Assembly (NCBI GenBank): GCA_021296345.1
Contig: JAGWAN010000037.1
Coordinates: forward strand, 1 to 52,274
Origin: Acidimicrobiia bacterium
Lineage (GTDB): Bacteria > Actinomycetota > Acidimicrobiia > Spongiisociales > Spongiisociaceae
Reading direction: 5' to 3'
DNA length: 52,274 nucleotides
Both the position numbers and the translations under genes were made by a program. Positions 16,053-24,557 of the stretch are shown here, piece after piece. How positions within the stretch are numbered: position 1 is the first letter of the stretch; the number at the start of each line of letters is the position of its first letter. The notes under the pieces were generated by a model, which saw nothing but the letters and a program-made list of their open reading frames with translations, did no database searches and was not told the DNA's origin.

Positions 16053-17275
16053 GCAGCCGACGCGAACGAATCGGCTCGGTACGAGTCCTCCTCCCGGCGC
16101 TTGCGGTGACGATGGTTATGACCTTCCCGCCCTTTCTCGCCGGCGCGCTCGCGTTTGAGATCCTCCCCGAGCTCGGATTCGACACCGGCTCCCTCGGGGT
16201 CGCCCTGGGCGGATTCTTCGGCCTGTCGGCCATCAGTTCGGTCACCATCGGCGGGCTTGCCGACCGGATTGGCTGGCCTGCCGCAATGCGAGTGTCATCG
16301 GCAATGAGCGCTGTGACGATGTTCGGAATAGCGGCGCTCGCCCACTCTTGGCTTTCCTTCGCAGCCCTCATTTCGCTCGGAGGCCTCACGATGGCGATTG
16401 GCCAGCCTGCGGTGAACCTGGCCCTCGCCAGAGAAGTGCCGGAGAGCCGTCAGGGGTTCGTCTTCGGCCTCAAACACTCGGCGATACCGGCTGCGGCCAT
16501 GCTGAGCGGCTTTGCAGTGCCGCTGTTCGCAGTCAACGGCGATTGGCGCGGAGTGTTCGTCGGTGCGGGCGTGATCGCAGGCGGCGTAGCCCTGGCGGTG
16601 CCCAAATCGCAGCGCTCCTCCGCCGACGCGACCTCGATACGCTCATCCGGAAAGGTCGAACTGGAGATGAGGCCGCTCGTGTTCATGGCGGTCGGTGCGC
16701 TCCTGGCAGCATCAGTGGCGTCGGCCCTAAGCGCGTTCCTAGTGATTTCCGTCGTAGATTCGGGCGTCAGCCCCGGAGCAGGCGGTTTGATCCTCGCCGC
16801 GGCTAGCGTCACGGGACTGATAGTCCGCCTTCTGGCCGGTTGGTGGGCAGACGCTCGCAAGGCCGGCGGGCTCGGAGGGGTCGCACTGCTCCTTGTGGTC
16901 GGTTCCGTAGGTCTTGGAGCGCTCACCGGCACCGGGGCATGGCTGCTCACGTTGGCGGCAATGCTCGCCTTCGGGGCAGGATGGGGCTGGAACGGGCTCT
17001 TCAACTTCAGCGTTGTGAAACACTTCCCGCGGGCTCCGGCACGAGCCACGAGCGTTGCGCTCACGGGTACGTACATCGGTGCTTCGCTCGGCCCGATCGT
17101 GATGGGTCAGGTCATTGAGATCTATTCCTTTCAGGCCGCCTGGTTGGCCGCCGCTGCGTTGTCGAGCTTCTCAGCGGTCGCCATGCTGGCCGCACGATGG
17201 CAGTTGACCGATATGCGCAAGATGCGTGCTGCGGCGATCGAAGTCGGTCCGGATGGGTCCCGCGCCGGAGGCTGA
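16049..17275 (+). CDS. Major facilitator superfamily transporter, 408 aa
   Basis: Twelve hydrophobic segments in two halves. The first-half loop GGLADRIGWPAAMRVSS and the second-half GWWADARKAGG are the usual MFS loop motifs. It starts with TTG that overlaps the permease stop, so it belongs to the same transcript as the ABC genes. The cargo is not evident; it could import the same acid or export a by-product. Membrane location is certain, substrate unknown. Confidence 0.88.
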   Translation: MSSRRERIGSVRVLLPALAVTMVMTFPPFLAGALAFEILPELGFDTGSLGVALGGFFGLSAISSVTIGGLADRIGWPAAMRVSSAMSAVTMFGIAALAHSWLSFAALISLGGLTMAIGQPAVNLALAREVPESRQGFVFGLKHSAIPAAAMLSGFAVPLFAVNGDWRGVFVGAGVIAGGVALAVPKSQRSSADATSIRSSGKVELEMRPLVFMAVGALLAASVASALSAFLVISVVDSGVSPGAGGLILAAASVTGLIVRLLAGWWADARKAGGLGGVALLLVVGSVGLGALTGTGAWLLTLAAMLAFGAGWGWNGLFNFSVVKHFPRAPARATSVALTGTYIGASLGPIVMGQVIEIYSFQAAWLAAAALSSFSAVAMLAARWQLTDMRKMRAAAIEVGPDGSRAGG

Positions 17276-17351
17276 CCGGCATCCTGCCAACCGAGACCGT
17301 CTGACCGTGGCTCGCTCGAACCTGGCATCCCATGCGCCGGTCTTTGACCAC

Positions 17352-17369
17352 TTGGCTAGCGGTTGGTAG
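17352..17369. promoter_or_regulatory. Degenerate TetR-type operator before CoA-transferase pair 2
   Basis: TTGGCTAGCGGTTGGTAG has an intact right half-site TTGGTAG and a weak left half compared with the perfect palindrome at 19400-19417. It lies 66 bases before the GTG at 17435. On its own it is a weak call; its position makes it plausible. Confidence 0.35.
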
Positions 17370-17434
17370 GTTCGCGGGGCCACGCCCGGCTGGTGTCGCA
17401 CGTGGTGTCTCATTGCCCAATACTTGGGGGGCAG

Positions 17435-18316
17435 GTGTCGAAGATCCGCTCCATGCGAGAGGCCGCGTCGCTCGTTTCTGATGGTGCGACGATCGGAATC
17501 GGTGGCCTTTCGATGAACAGCGCTCCTATGGGCTTTGTACGCGAACTCGTTCGGAGCGATGTCCGAGACCTGACCGTGGTGTCAATTGTCGGGTCGATGG
17601 CCGTCGACTGGCTCGTAGCTTCGGGCAAGGTGAACAAAGTGGTCACCGGACTCGTCAGCTTCGAAGGCTTCGGTCTGGCTCCGAACTTTCGTAGAGCGGC
17701 CGAAGCAGGTGACATCGAGGTCGAGGAGTACTCGGAGCATCTTCTGATCTGCCGGCTCCAGGCGGCGGCGCACCGCCTCCCCTTCGTTCCAACCAAGGCC
17801 GGGATCGGTACCGATGTACTCGCCTTGCACCCTGACACGACCCGCCTGGAGACCGATCGGGTAACAGGAGAGGCCTACGTCGCATGTACGCCGTTGCCGA
17901 TTGACGTCGCCGTCGTTCATGCCCATGCCGCAGACGCCGACGGAAACACTCGTGTCGACCCGAAGCTCATCTGGATGGACTCCGACCTCGTGAGGGCAGC
18001 CGACGCTACTGTCGTAACCGTCGAGGCGGTCGCACCGCGCAGATCGTTCACGGATGCCCCGGCGCGCACCACATACCCGAGTTTCGTGATCGACGCCGTC
18101 GTTCACGCACCCTGGGGTGCCTACCCGACATCGAACTACCCGTCCTATACCCACCATGAAGACTTCTTTGAGGAATACCTGAGCGCTTGGCGCGACCGCG
18201 ACCGTTTCACGCGGTTTTGGGACGACCGGATCACCGCTCCCAACGATCAGGCAGACTTTCTCGAGGCCAACGGTGGCGCGGCGACGATCCTCGCAATCAC
18301 GAGAAGGACCACATGA
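17435..18316 (+). CDS. Family I CoA-transferase-like alpha subunit (IpdA-like), pair 2
   Basis: A 293-residue protein of the same family as pair 1 and the most IpdA-like of the four. Blocks: SKIRSMREAASLVSDGATIGIGGL, RSDVRDLTVVSIVGSMAVDWL, RLQAAAHRLPFVPTKAGIGTDV, AVVHAHAADADGN and FVIDAVVHAPWGAYPTS. Glu101 in EEYSE is the likely equivalent of the IpdA active-site Glu. The GTG at 17435 has a GGGGGG run upstream. It overlaps the beta gene as ATGA. Expected role: hydrolysis or CoA transfer on a ring-opened or branched acyl-CoA; the exact substrate is unknown. Confidence 0.85.
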   Translation: MSKIRSMREAASLVSDGATIGIGGLSMNSAPMGFVRELVRSDVRDLTVVSIVGSMAVDWLVASGKVNKVVTGLVSFEGFGLAPNFRRAAEAGDIEVEEYSEHLLICRLQAAAHRLPFVPTKAGIGTDVLALHPDTTRLETDRVTGEAYVACTPLPIDVAVVHAHAADADGNTRVDPKLIWMDSDLVRAADATVVTVEAVAPRRSFTDAPARTTYPSFVIDAVVHAPWGAYPTSNYPSYTHHEDFFEEYLSAWRDRDRFTRFWDDRITAPNDQADFLEANGGAATILAITRRTT

Positions 18317-19113
18317 GTCGGTCGGTACCTGGAGCCAATTGCACGGTCGACGAGCTGATGGTCGTCACACTTGCTCGCGAGTTCACGAGCGACACACGCG
18401 CCTTCAACGGCGCCGTGAGCTTCATACCGGTCTGCGCGTACCTGCTCGCGCGCAAAACGCACGCACCCGGCCTCGTGTGGGCCGCAAGCTCGATCGCGAT
18501 CGACGCCGATCCGCCCGCGATCCCGGAGTCCACCCTGTCGGACGCGCTCTGGGACGGCGCCACGATGCTATCCAACTCTCCGTTCGATTTCTGGGCCTAC
18601 GCCCAAGGAGCCCGGTACAACACGTTCGCGTTTCGCGGCGCACAGATCGACAGGTTCGGCAATGTCAACAACACGGTCATCGGCTCCTACACCAACCCCA
18701 AGGTCCGTCTCCCCGGAGGAGGCGGGATGGCGGACCTCGGCGGCATGATCCCCAACGTCTACCTCTGGACGACTACGCACAATGCCCGCACGCTGGTCGA
18801 AAAGGTCGACTTCCGCAGCGGTCTCGGTTGGGGTGACGGCGGCGACCACCGTCGCCGGCTCGGCTTCAGCGGAGGTCCGCAGCTGTGCGTAACGGACTTG
18901 TGCGTGATGGACTTCCACCCTGACACGAAGGCGATGCGCCTTCGCTCGGTGCATCCCGGCGTCACCATCAGTGACGTTCGAAGCGCAACGGGGTTCGAGG
19001 TTGCGATGCCCCGCGGCACGGTCGGAGAGACCGACCTGCCGACTCCAGCCGAATTGAGCATCCTGCGCGACGTCGTCGACCCCACAGGTAGCCGGCTCCG
19101 CGAATTCGCCTGA
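18313..19113 (+). CDS. Family I CoA-transferase-like beta subunit (IpdB-like), pair 2
   Basis: A 266-residue partner with strong IpdB-like blocks: RGAQIDRFGNVNNTVIGSY, NPKVRLPGGGGMADLG, TLVEKVDFRSGLGWGDGG, CVTDLCVMDFHPD and GVTISDVRSATGFEV followed by DVVDPTGSRLREF. The ATG overlaps the stop of the alpha gene. The frame is open further upstream but that part is antisense-like within the alpha gene. The next 380 bases hold no gene, only repeats and an operator. Confidence 0.85.
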   Translation: MSRSVPGANCTVDELMVVTLAREFTSDTRAFNGAVSFIPVCAYLLARKTHAPGLVWAASSIAIDADPPAIPESTLSDALWDGATMLSNSPFDFWAYAQGARYNTFAFRGAQIDRFGNVNNTVIGSYTNPKVRLPGGGGMADLGGMIPNVYLWTTTHNARTLVEKVDFRSGLGWGDGGDHRRRLGFSGGPQLCVTDLCVMDFHPDTKAMRLRSVHPGVTISDVRSATGFEVAMPRGTVGETDLPTPAELSILRDVVDPTGSRLREFA

Positions 19114-19120
19114 AGAGCGC

Positions 19121-19380
19121 GGGCAGTGGGTAGTGGCCAGTGGGTCGTGGCCAGTTGGGGCTGGGGTTGTCTCGGAACTCGTGAGCCCCCTCTGCTCGTG
19201 AGCCGTCTCCTGATGGTCCGGTGTTCCGTGCCAGACGGACCACTAGCCAGTGGCCTGTGGCCTGTAGCCAGTTGGGTCTGGACGGCCTCAGATCTCGCGA
19301 ACTTCCTCTGCCCTCTGACCACTGCCCACTGCCCACTGACCTCTGCCCTCTGCCCACTGCCCACTGCCCACTGCCCACTG
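19121..19380. repeat. Heptamer tandem repeat array with inverted counterpart
   Basis: From 19305 to 19380 eleven 7-base units of the form CC(A/T)CTG(A/C) follow each other without gaps. Complementary degenerate copies (CAGTGGG, TAGTGG, CCAGTGGG) lie at 19124-19160, and more near 19245-19275. The arms could pair into a long imperfect hairpin of about 250 bases. No gene is seen between 19114 and 19492. Confidence 0.8.
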
Positions 19381-19399
19381 AACGTCGGTGGCGCACGTT

Positions 19400-19417
19400 C
19401 TACCAAGCGCTTGGTAG
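19400..19417. promoter_or_regulatory. Perfect TetR-type operator CTACCAAGCGCTTGGTAG
   Basis: An exact 18-base palindrome, 75 bases before the ligase start at 19493, at the head of the longest catabolic operon. It is the best instance of the motif also present at 2507-2524 and 26630-26649. The form is typical of TetR homodimer sites; the bound protein is not shown by sequence. Confidence 0.75.
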
Positions 19418-19492
19418 ATTGTTTGGAAGCATCGTTTCGGGCTGAGAAAGCAGCCGCATGACCGACTTATCAAAAGGCGATCGGGGCGCAAA

Positions 19493-20848
19493 GTGAAGTC
19501 AGAGACGTTTGCCGGCTCCATCCTGTCGGACGAGGAACGCAGCGCCAAGTTGCGCAGTCAGATCGCGTACTGTCTCAAGAGTTCGTTCTATCGGAGCTGC
19601 TTCGAGGCCGCAGACGTGGATCCTGCGACGATCCGGGTCGTCGCCGACCTTGCGTCCTTGCCCTTGTTCGTGACACCGGATATCCACCGGCAATCCCAAG
19701 AAAGGTCCCTCGATGCACACGGACACCCTTTCTCTGAATTCCTCTGCGCCGACCCGGAAGAGATCGTGGCGTTGAGCTCCACCTCGGGGACGACGGGTTC
19801 TCCCACGTTCTATCCCTTCACCAAGCGCGATGTTGAGATAACCGACTTGCTTTGGCAGAGAGCGCTGGGTTTCGTCGGGGTTCGACCCGGCGATCGAGTG
19901 CTTCACGGGTTCGGCCTTTCGATGTACCTGGCCGGCCTACCGCTGGTGCGAGCACTGGAGCGGATGGGCGCGCTGCCAATCGCGATCGGTGCTGAGGCTG
20001 GAGCCGAGAGACTGTTGCGGCTTCTGAAGCTGACACGCCCCAGGGTGCTCACCTGCACCCCGAGCTACGCCGAGCACTTGATGGAGCGCGTGCCGGAAGT
20101 GCTGGGAATGGAGGCTACCGATTTGGGGATCGAGTTGATTGTCTGTGCTGGGGAGCCGGGAGCGGGCCTGCCTGAGGTACGGTCGAAGTTGGAGAGTGGT
20201 TGGGGCGCGAGAGTCTTCGACCTTCTCGGCGGAACCCATGGAATCATGATGGCGTCGGCCCCAACCGACGAATACCACGGCATGTACGTATTGGGAGATG
20301 ACTTTTCGGTCTCGACGCAATTGGTCGATCCGGTCACCCGGGAGCCCGTCGAAGAAGCCGACGGCGCAGTCGGCGAGCGGGTCAAAACGTCCCTCGAGTG
20401 GGAAGGCGCCCCTCCTCTGAGGTACTCGGTCGGAGATGTGTATGAGGTGTTCACTGCACCTGCCCCGGAAGGACCCATCGGGGGGAAGCGAATCAAAGTG
20501 CTCGGGCGTGTCGACGACCTTCTGATCGTAAAAGGGGTAAAGCTCTATCCGGCGGCCGTGAAGAACCTGGTCAACAGCTTCGTCCCTGAGGTCAGCGGTG
20601 AGATCCGGATAGTGCTCGACGGCCCCCCACCTCGTGTGACACCCCCTTTGCGCGTGAAGGTCGAGTCGCCGGTCGCAGGCGACGCTGATGCGACGGCTCA
20701 TCTGGCCGACCGGATCACCCTGGCGATGCATCATCGGCTCACCGTCCGTCCCCGTGTCGAATTGGTAGCGGTGGGCTCGTTGCCGCGAAGCACGCACAAG
20801 CAGAAGCTTCTCGAGATCGATAGAGGGAAAGCGAGTCTCCAACCATGA
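19493..20848 (+). CDS. PaaK-like AMP-forming CoA ligase, 451 aa
   Basis: A phenylacetate-CoA-ligase-type enzyme, shorter than the ANL ligases elsewhere in the window. It has the ATP-binding loop SSTSGTTGSPTFYPFT near residue 93, AGEPGAGLPEVR, a YSVGDVYEV block and a C-terminal DDLLIVKGVKLYPAAVKNLV segment. It would activate an aromatic or cyclic carboxylate to its CoA thioester, as the entry step of the downstream operon (20845-28253). The GTG start has no strong ribosome-binding site. The gene ends in an ATGA overlap with the amidohydrolase. Confidence 0.9.
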   Translation: MKSETFAGSILSDEERSAKLRSQIAYCLKSSFYRSCFEAADVDPATIRVVADLASLPLFVTPDIHRQSQERSLDAHGHPFSEFLCADPEEIVALSSTSGTTGSPTFYPFTKRDVEITDLLWQRALGFVGVRPGDRVLHGFGLSMYLAGLPLVRALERMGALPIAIGAEAGAERLLRLLKLTRPRVLTCTPSYAEHLMERVPEVLGMEATDLGIELIVCAGEPGAGLPEVRSKLESGWGARVFDLLGGTHGIMMASAPTDEYHGMYVLGDDFSVSTQLVDPVTREPVEEADGAVGERVKTSLEWEGAPPLRYSVGDVYEVFTAPAPEGPIGGKRIKVLGRVDDLLIVKGVKLYPAAVKNLVNSFVPEVSGEIRIVLDGPPPRVTPPLRVKVESPVAGDADATAHLADRITLAMHHRLTVRPRVELVAVGSLPRSTHKQKLLEIDRGKASLQP

Positions 20849-21702
20849 GTGGCGCCATTGACGCCTGGTGCAATTTCTTCACCGAAGAAGGCATCAGGAT
20901 CGTTTTTACCGAGAATCCTGAGGTGTCCTTCATGATGGGCGACCAGTGGGGGAGGCACGACCTCATGGTCGGTTATGAGCCCGAGCAGTTCATAGAGCAG
21001 AAGATGGACCCGGCAGGTGTCGAGAGGGTGGTCGTTCCAGCGCTACAGCAGTATCTCTATCGAGACCGTCAGCTCGTGCGCGTCCCGTGGGAATCTGTCG
21101 CCCAAGTCATCGAGCGATTTCCCGATCGGTTTTCAGGGCTCTACGGAATCGACCCCTTCTCCGGAATGAAGGGTGTCAAAGAGCTCGAACTGGCGGTTAC
21201 GCAATACGGCTTCGTCGGCGGCCACGTGCATCCGTATGGGTTCGACACGCCAATCAATGACGCCAGGTTCTATCCCTTCTATGCCAAGTGCGCCGAGCTT
21301 GGAGTGCCGGTTGAGTTCCAGACCGGTCACTCTGCCGAGTTCATGCCTTCCAAACACGGGCACCCCCTACTCCTCGATGACGTCGCGATCTACTTCCCGG
21401 AGCTGAAGCTGGTGGGTGCCCATCAGGCTTGGCCGTGGTGCGAGGTGATGGTCGCGATGGCATGGAAACACCCCAACGTTTACGTTGCCATGTCGGGCCA
21501 TGCTCCGAAATACTGGGACCGCTCCCTCGTGCATTTCCTGAATAGCAGGGGGCAGGGCAAGGTGATGTGGGGCACGGACTATCCGCTCATCCAACATGGG
21601 GAGTCCCTGCGTCAGGTCGACGAGCTCAGCCTAAAGCCGGGCGCGAAGCAGAAGTTGTTGCACGACACTGCCGTCGAGGTGTTCGGCCTCGGCGGAAGCT
21701 GA
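20845..21702 (+). CDS. Amidohydrolase-2 (ACMSD-like) family protein, 285 aa
   Basis: A TIM-barrel metal-dependent hydrolase/decarboxylase of the amidohydrolase-2 group. Visible are GFVGGHVHPYG, EFQTGHSAEF, LVGAHQAWPWCEV and the C-terminal MWGTDYPL with its catalytic Asp. The N-terminal His-x-His metal site seen in most members is replaced: the start reads IDAWCNFF, with Trp8 and Asn10. Metal binding may be altered or lost. Family relatives decarboxylate or hydrolyse ring-derived acids, which fits the CoA-ester operon. Start is secure through the overlap with the ligase stop. Confidence 0.83.
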   Translation: MSGAIDAWCNFFTEEGIRIVFTENPEVSFMMGDQWGRHDLMVGYEPEQFIEQKMDPAGVERVVVPALQQYLYRDRQLVRVPWESVAQVIERFPDRFSGLYGIDPFSGMKGVKELELAVTQYGFVGGHVHPYGFDTPINDARFYPFYAKCAELGVPVEFQTGHSAEFMPSKHGHPLLLDDVAIYFPELKLVGAHQAWPWCEVMVAMAWKHPNVYVAMSGHAPKYWDRSLVHFLNSRGQGKVMWGTDYPLIQHGESLRQVDELSLKPGAKQKLLHDTAVEVFGLGGS

Positions 21703-21712
21703 CGGCCTTCGC

Positions 21713-22498
21713 GTGGAGTTCTTTCGGATCGCAAAGGACAATCGGGTGGCGATTGTCACTATCGACAAGCCCCCTGCAAACACCCTCGACTTCGCTCTTT
21801 ACGATGAGATCACGTCATTGGTCGGCCAACTCGAAGAAGATGACAGTGTCAGAGCGGTCGTATTCGCCTCAGCCCATCCAAGGCTCTTCATCTCTGGCGC
21901 CGACATCAAGGACATGGAGAGCTACGACCGCTCCCCCGGTCCGATGACCGAGCGGGTTCACAAGGCTCAGAGCACGTTCTTGCGGCTCCAGCGCCTCGCC
22001 AAACCAACCGTGGGAGCGATCGCAGGCCATGCCCTCGGCGGTGGCTGCGAGTTCTCGCTGTGCCTGGACTTCCGGGTCATGATGCGCGGCGGGCCGACGA
22101 TCGGACTTCCAGAGGTCAACCTCGGCCTGGTTCCGGGAGGCGGCGGCACCCAGCGGCTCTCCAGGCTCGTCGGCCGCGGCAAGGCTCTGGAGCTGCTCAT
22201 GCTTGGATCCCGACTCGACGCCGACGAGGCTCTCGACGGCGGGCTGGTGACGTCGGTGGGCAGCGACTCCGAAGACACGATGAGTCAGGCTCTTCAGCTT
22301 GCCGCCCGGCTCGCAGACCAGGCGCCTCTTGCCGTCCGGCTCATCAAGCAGGCCGTGAACGAGGGTCTCGACGGCGATCTCGACCGCGGTCTGCGATTGG
22401 AGAGAACGGCCGTCGTGACGGCGTTGCTCTCCGACGACAGCCGTGAGGGCGTCGCTGCCTTTCTGGCGAAGCGACCGCCCCGCTTCGAAGGTCGTTGA
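21713..22498 (+). CDS. Enoyl-CoA hydratase/isomerase (crotonase), 261 aa
   Basis: A complete crotonase-fold protein. The oxyanion-hole loop FISGADIKDME and the two catalytic glutamates are present: Glu113 in GHALGGGCEFSLCLDF and Glu134 in GLPEVNLGLVPGGGGTQRL. Both being kept argues for true hydratase activity rather than a variant reaction. The start is GTG, 11 bases after the amidohydrolase stop. It would hydrate the unsaturated acyl-CoA made by a dehydrogenase. Confidence 0.93.
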   Translation: MEFFRIAKDNRVAIVTIDKPPANTLDFALYDEITSLVGQLEEDDSVRAVVFASAHPRLFISGADIKDMESYDRSPGPMTERVHKAQSTFLRLQRLAKPTVGAIAGHALGGGCEFSLCLDFRVMMRGGPTIGLPEVNLGLVPGGGGTQRLSRLVGRGKALELLMLGSRLDADEALDGGLVTSVGSDSEDTMSQALQLAARLADQAPLAVRLIKQAVNEGLDGDLDRGLRLERTAVVTALLSDDSREGVAAFLAKRPPRFEGR

Positions 22499-22503
22499 AT
22501 GCG

Positions 22504-22953
22504 ATGAATCGGCCGATGACGCTTGACGACCTGGAGCGACTCGTAGGTGTCGAGTTCCCGGTTGGGGAGTTCACCATCGAGGGGTACGAGCACTGGCTGA
22601 CGACCGATGCCATCGACTCGCCGCCTCTTCCCGCCGGTGTGGCCCACCCGATGTACGCCTACTACGCCGCGCTGGGCGGGATGGGACTCACGTTGGACGA
22701 GCTGTTTGCGATGGTCGGGTCGTCGGCGGCCGACGGCCCGATGTTCGGCGAAGCCGCGCTCGAGTTCCGAGAAGCGATGCGCGTCGGCGAAACGTATCGC
22801 GTCGAAGGCGGTATCACCGGTGCGGCTCGCAAGACCGGCAAGCGAGCGGGCGTGTTCGATATTGTCTCGTTCGAGCTTCGTGTAGTCGACTCGTCCGGCA
22901 CCGTGGCTGCGGTGTCGACCAACTCATTTATCTTCCCGAGGAGGACGGCGTGA
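22504..22953 (+). CDS. MaoC-like N-terminal hotdog dehydratase subunit, 149 aa
   Basis: A hotdog-fold protein of the FAS1-like dehydratase type: an early VGVEFPVGEFTI region, then PMYAYYAALGGMG, GEAALEFREAMRVGETYRVEGGI and a final VSTNSFIFPR. It lacks the hydratase D-x4-H motif that its neighbour carries. Split MaoC pairs of this kind form heterodimers, as ChsH1 and ChsH2 do in steroid side-chain degradation. Start is ambiguous: TTG at 22495 overlaps the crotonase stop, while ATG at 22504 gives a cleaner N-terminus. Its stop overlaps the next start. Confidence 0.78.
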   Translation: MNRPMTLDDLERLVGVEFPVGEFTIEGYEHWLTTDAIDSPPLPAGVAHPMYAYYAALGGMGLTLDELFAMVGSSAADGPMFGEAALEFREAMRVGETYRVEGGITGAARKTGKRAGVFDIVSFELRVVDSSGTVAAVSTNSFIFPRRTA

Positions 22954-23390
22954 GGGTGTCCGCGGGCACGGAGCTTCCCGTGTTCGAGGTCGACGAGGTT
23001 CGGGCTGCCGCCATGAAGACCATGGCCGTCCTGCTGCGAGATCCGAACCCGATCCACTTCGACCTCGACGTGGTGGCCGCCCTCGGTATGGGGGATCGAG
23101 TGATCAACCAAGGTCCTACGAACATGGCATATGTCGTGAACATGCTGGTGGCCTGGGCCGGCGACCCGGCACGGATCCGGGCTTTGAAGGTTCGTTTTCT
23201 CGACAACGTCCGGGCCGGCGATCGTGTCTTCGCCGGCGGCATCGTCACGTCGGTGGCCGGGGACGGGCGACACCAGATCGCAGAGTGTGACGTCTGGCTC
23301 GACGTAGTAGGTGGGACCCGGGCGCTGGCAGGGTCGGCGACCGTCGCTCTCAAGGGCAGCGAAGCCGCCGGGGAAACACCTGCAAAGTGA
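22950..23390 (+). CDS. MaoC-type acyl-CoA hydratase subunit, 146 aa
   Basis: The active partner of the split MaoC pair. The hydratase-2 motif is visible as RDPNPIHFD near residue 31, followed by GMGDRVINQGPTNMAYV and a C-terminal strand pair ending VALKGS. GTG start overlapping the upstream stop (GTGA) shows translational coupling. Expected role is hydration of a bulky enoyl-CoA, as in side-chain degradation of sterols; the crotonase in the same operon may serve a different chain length. Confidence 0.85.
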   Translation: MRVSAGTELPVFEVDEVRAAAMKTMAVLLRDPNPIHFDLDVVAALGMGDRVINQGPTNMAYVVNMLVAWAGDPARIRALKVRFLDNVRAGDRVFAGGIVTSVAGDGRHQIAECDVWLDVVGGTRALAGSATVALKGSEAAGETPAK

Positions 23391-23462
23391 ATGAGTCCGA
23401 CAGTTTCCGGGTGATGGCGCCGGATTACCATCCGGCCCGGCCGGCGTAACGAGGGAGATCTA

Positions 23463-24557
23463 TTGGGGCGCGTCGCGATCGTCGGTGTCGGCCAGAGCGT
23501 TCATGCACGAGACCGCAATGACGTCGCCTACGCCGAGTTGCTGCTCGAAGCCATTGATGAGGCGCTCGACGACGCCGGTATCGGGCTGTCCGATGTCGAT
23601 AATGCGGTGACGGCGAGCCTGGATTTCTACGATGGCCGCACCATCTCCAACATGGCTGTTGCCGACGTCGTCGGCTCTTATCTGAAACCGGAGAGCCGAA
23701 TATGCTCGGACGGAATCGGCGCTCTCCTATACGGGTGGGCTCGCATAGCCGACGGCGACCACCGGATCGGGTTGGTAACCGCGCATTGCAAGGAGTCGGA
23801 AGGCAATCTCGCGACCATCGAGGGTGCCGCCTTCGATCCCTTCGTCCAGCGGCGCCTTGGGGCAGACGCCGACGTCGTCGCCGGTTTGGGTGCTCGGCAG
23901 ATCTACGCCTCCGGGGCGTTTGCTCCCACGGATGCCGCGGCCCTGGTTGTAGCGGCGAGGGCGGCGAGCGCGGTGAATCCCAAGGTCACGACGCTCAAAT
24001 CCATGACAGTCGCCGAAGTTCTGGACGCGCCGCGGTCGGCCACTCCCCTGGGTGTATTCGATCGAGCGCCCAACCGTGACGGATCATGCGCCGTGATCCT
24101 CGCCACCGAGGAGGTGGCGAGGGAACTCTCCGACAGCCCTGTGTGGATCGCAGGCGTCGGAACCGCAACGGGCAGGTATTGGGCCGATCGACATCCCGGC
24201 GATCTGAGCGCCCTCGACCGGGCCAGGGACGGCGCGGTGGCTATGACCGGTTGGGGCACAGATGTCCCCGACGTGTTCGAGGTCTCGGCTCAATACGCCC
24301 ACGAACTGTGCCAGTTCGCAACGCATCTCGGTGCCGAGCTGACTGAAGCAGGAGGAAGCCTGAATCCATCCGGTGGCCGGCACGCCGGCAACCCGGTGAC
24401 GGTCTCGGGACTCTCTAGGGTGACCGAATGCGTGCACCAGCTTCGTGGCGACGCGGGCCCGAGGCAACATCACGATGCACAACGCGCCCTCGCTCACGGC
24501 GTGGCCGGCCTCGGTGCGCAGTCTCATTTCGTCGCTGCCCTCGAAGCGGGGAATTGA
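23463..24557 (+). CDS. SCP2-type thiolase-like protein (lipid-transfer/retro-aldolase family), 364 aa
   Basis: A thiolase-fold protein starting with TTG behind GGGAG. N-terminal VAIVGVGQSVHARDRND and a central Cys81 in ESRICSDGIGALL, where thiolases hold their nucleophile. The C-terminal NPSGGRHAGNPVTVSGLSR aligns with the NPSGG block but has no typical GHP motif. Such proteins paired with DUF35 partners include the Ltp2-type aldolase that cleaves sterol side chains. Here two thiolase-like and two DUF35 genes are adjacent, suggesting a heteromeric complex. Confidence 0.85.
   Translation: MGRVAIVGVGQSVHARDRNDVAYAELLLEAIDEALDDAGIGLSDVDNAVTASLDFYDGRTISNMAVADVVGSYLKPESRICSDGIGALLYGWARIADGDHRIGLVTAHCKESEGNLATIEGAAFDPFVQRRLGADADVVAGLGARQIYASGAFAPTDAAALVVAARAASAVNPKVTTLKSMTVAEVLDAPRSATPLGVFDRAPNRDGSCAVILATEEVARELSDSPVWIAGVGTATGRYWADRHPGDLSALDRARDGAVAMTGWGTDVPDVFEVSAQYAHELCQFATHLGAELTEAGGSLNPSGGRHAGNPVTVSGLSRVTECVHQLRGDAGPRQHHDAQRALAHGVAGLGAQSHFVAALEAGN

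Noticed and set aside
19305-19380. CRISPR array
   Set aside because: The units are only 7 bases with no spacers, so this is a simple tandem repeat.
19458-19496. Leader peptide ORF before the PaaK-like ligase
   Set aside because: A 12-codon frame ends at the ligase start, but it has no ribosome-binding site and no attenuator structure was found.
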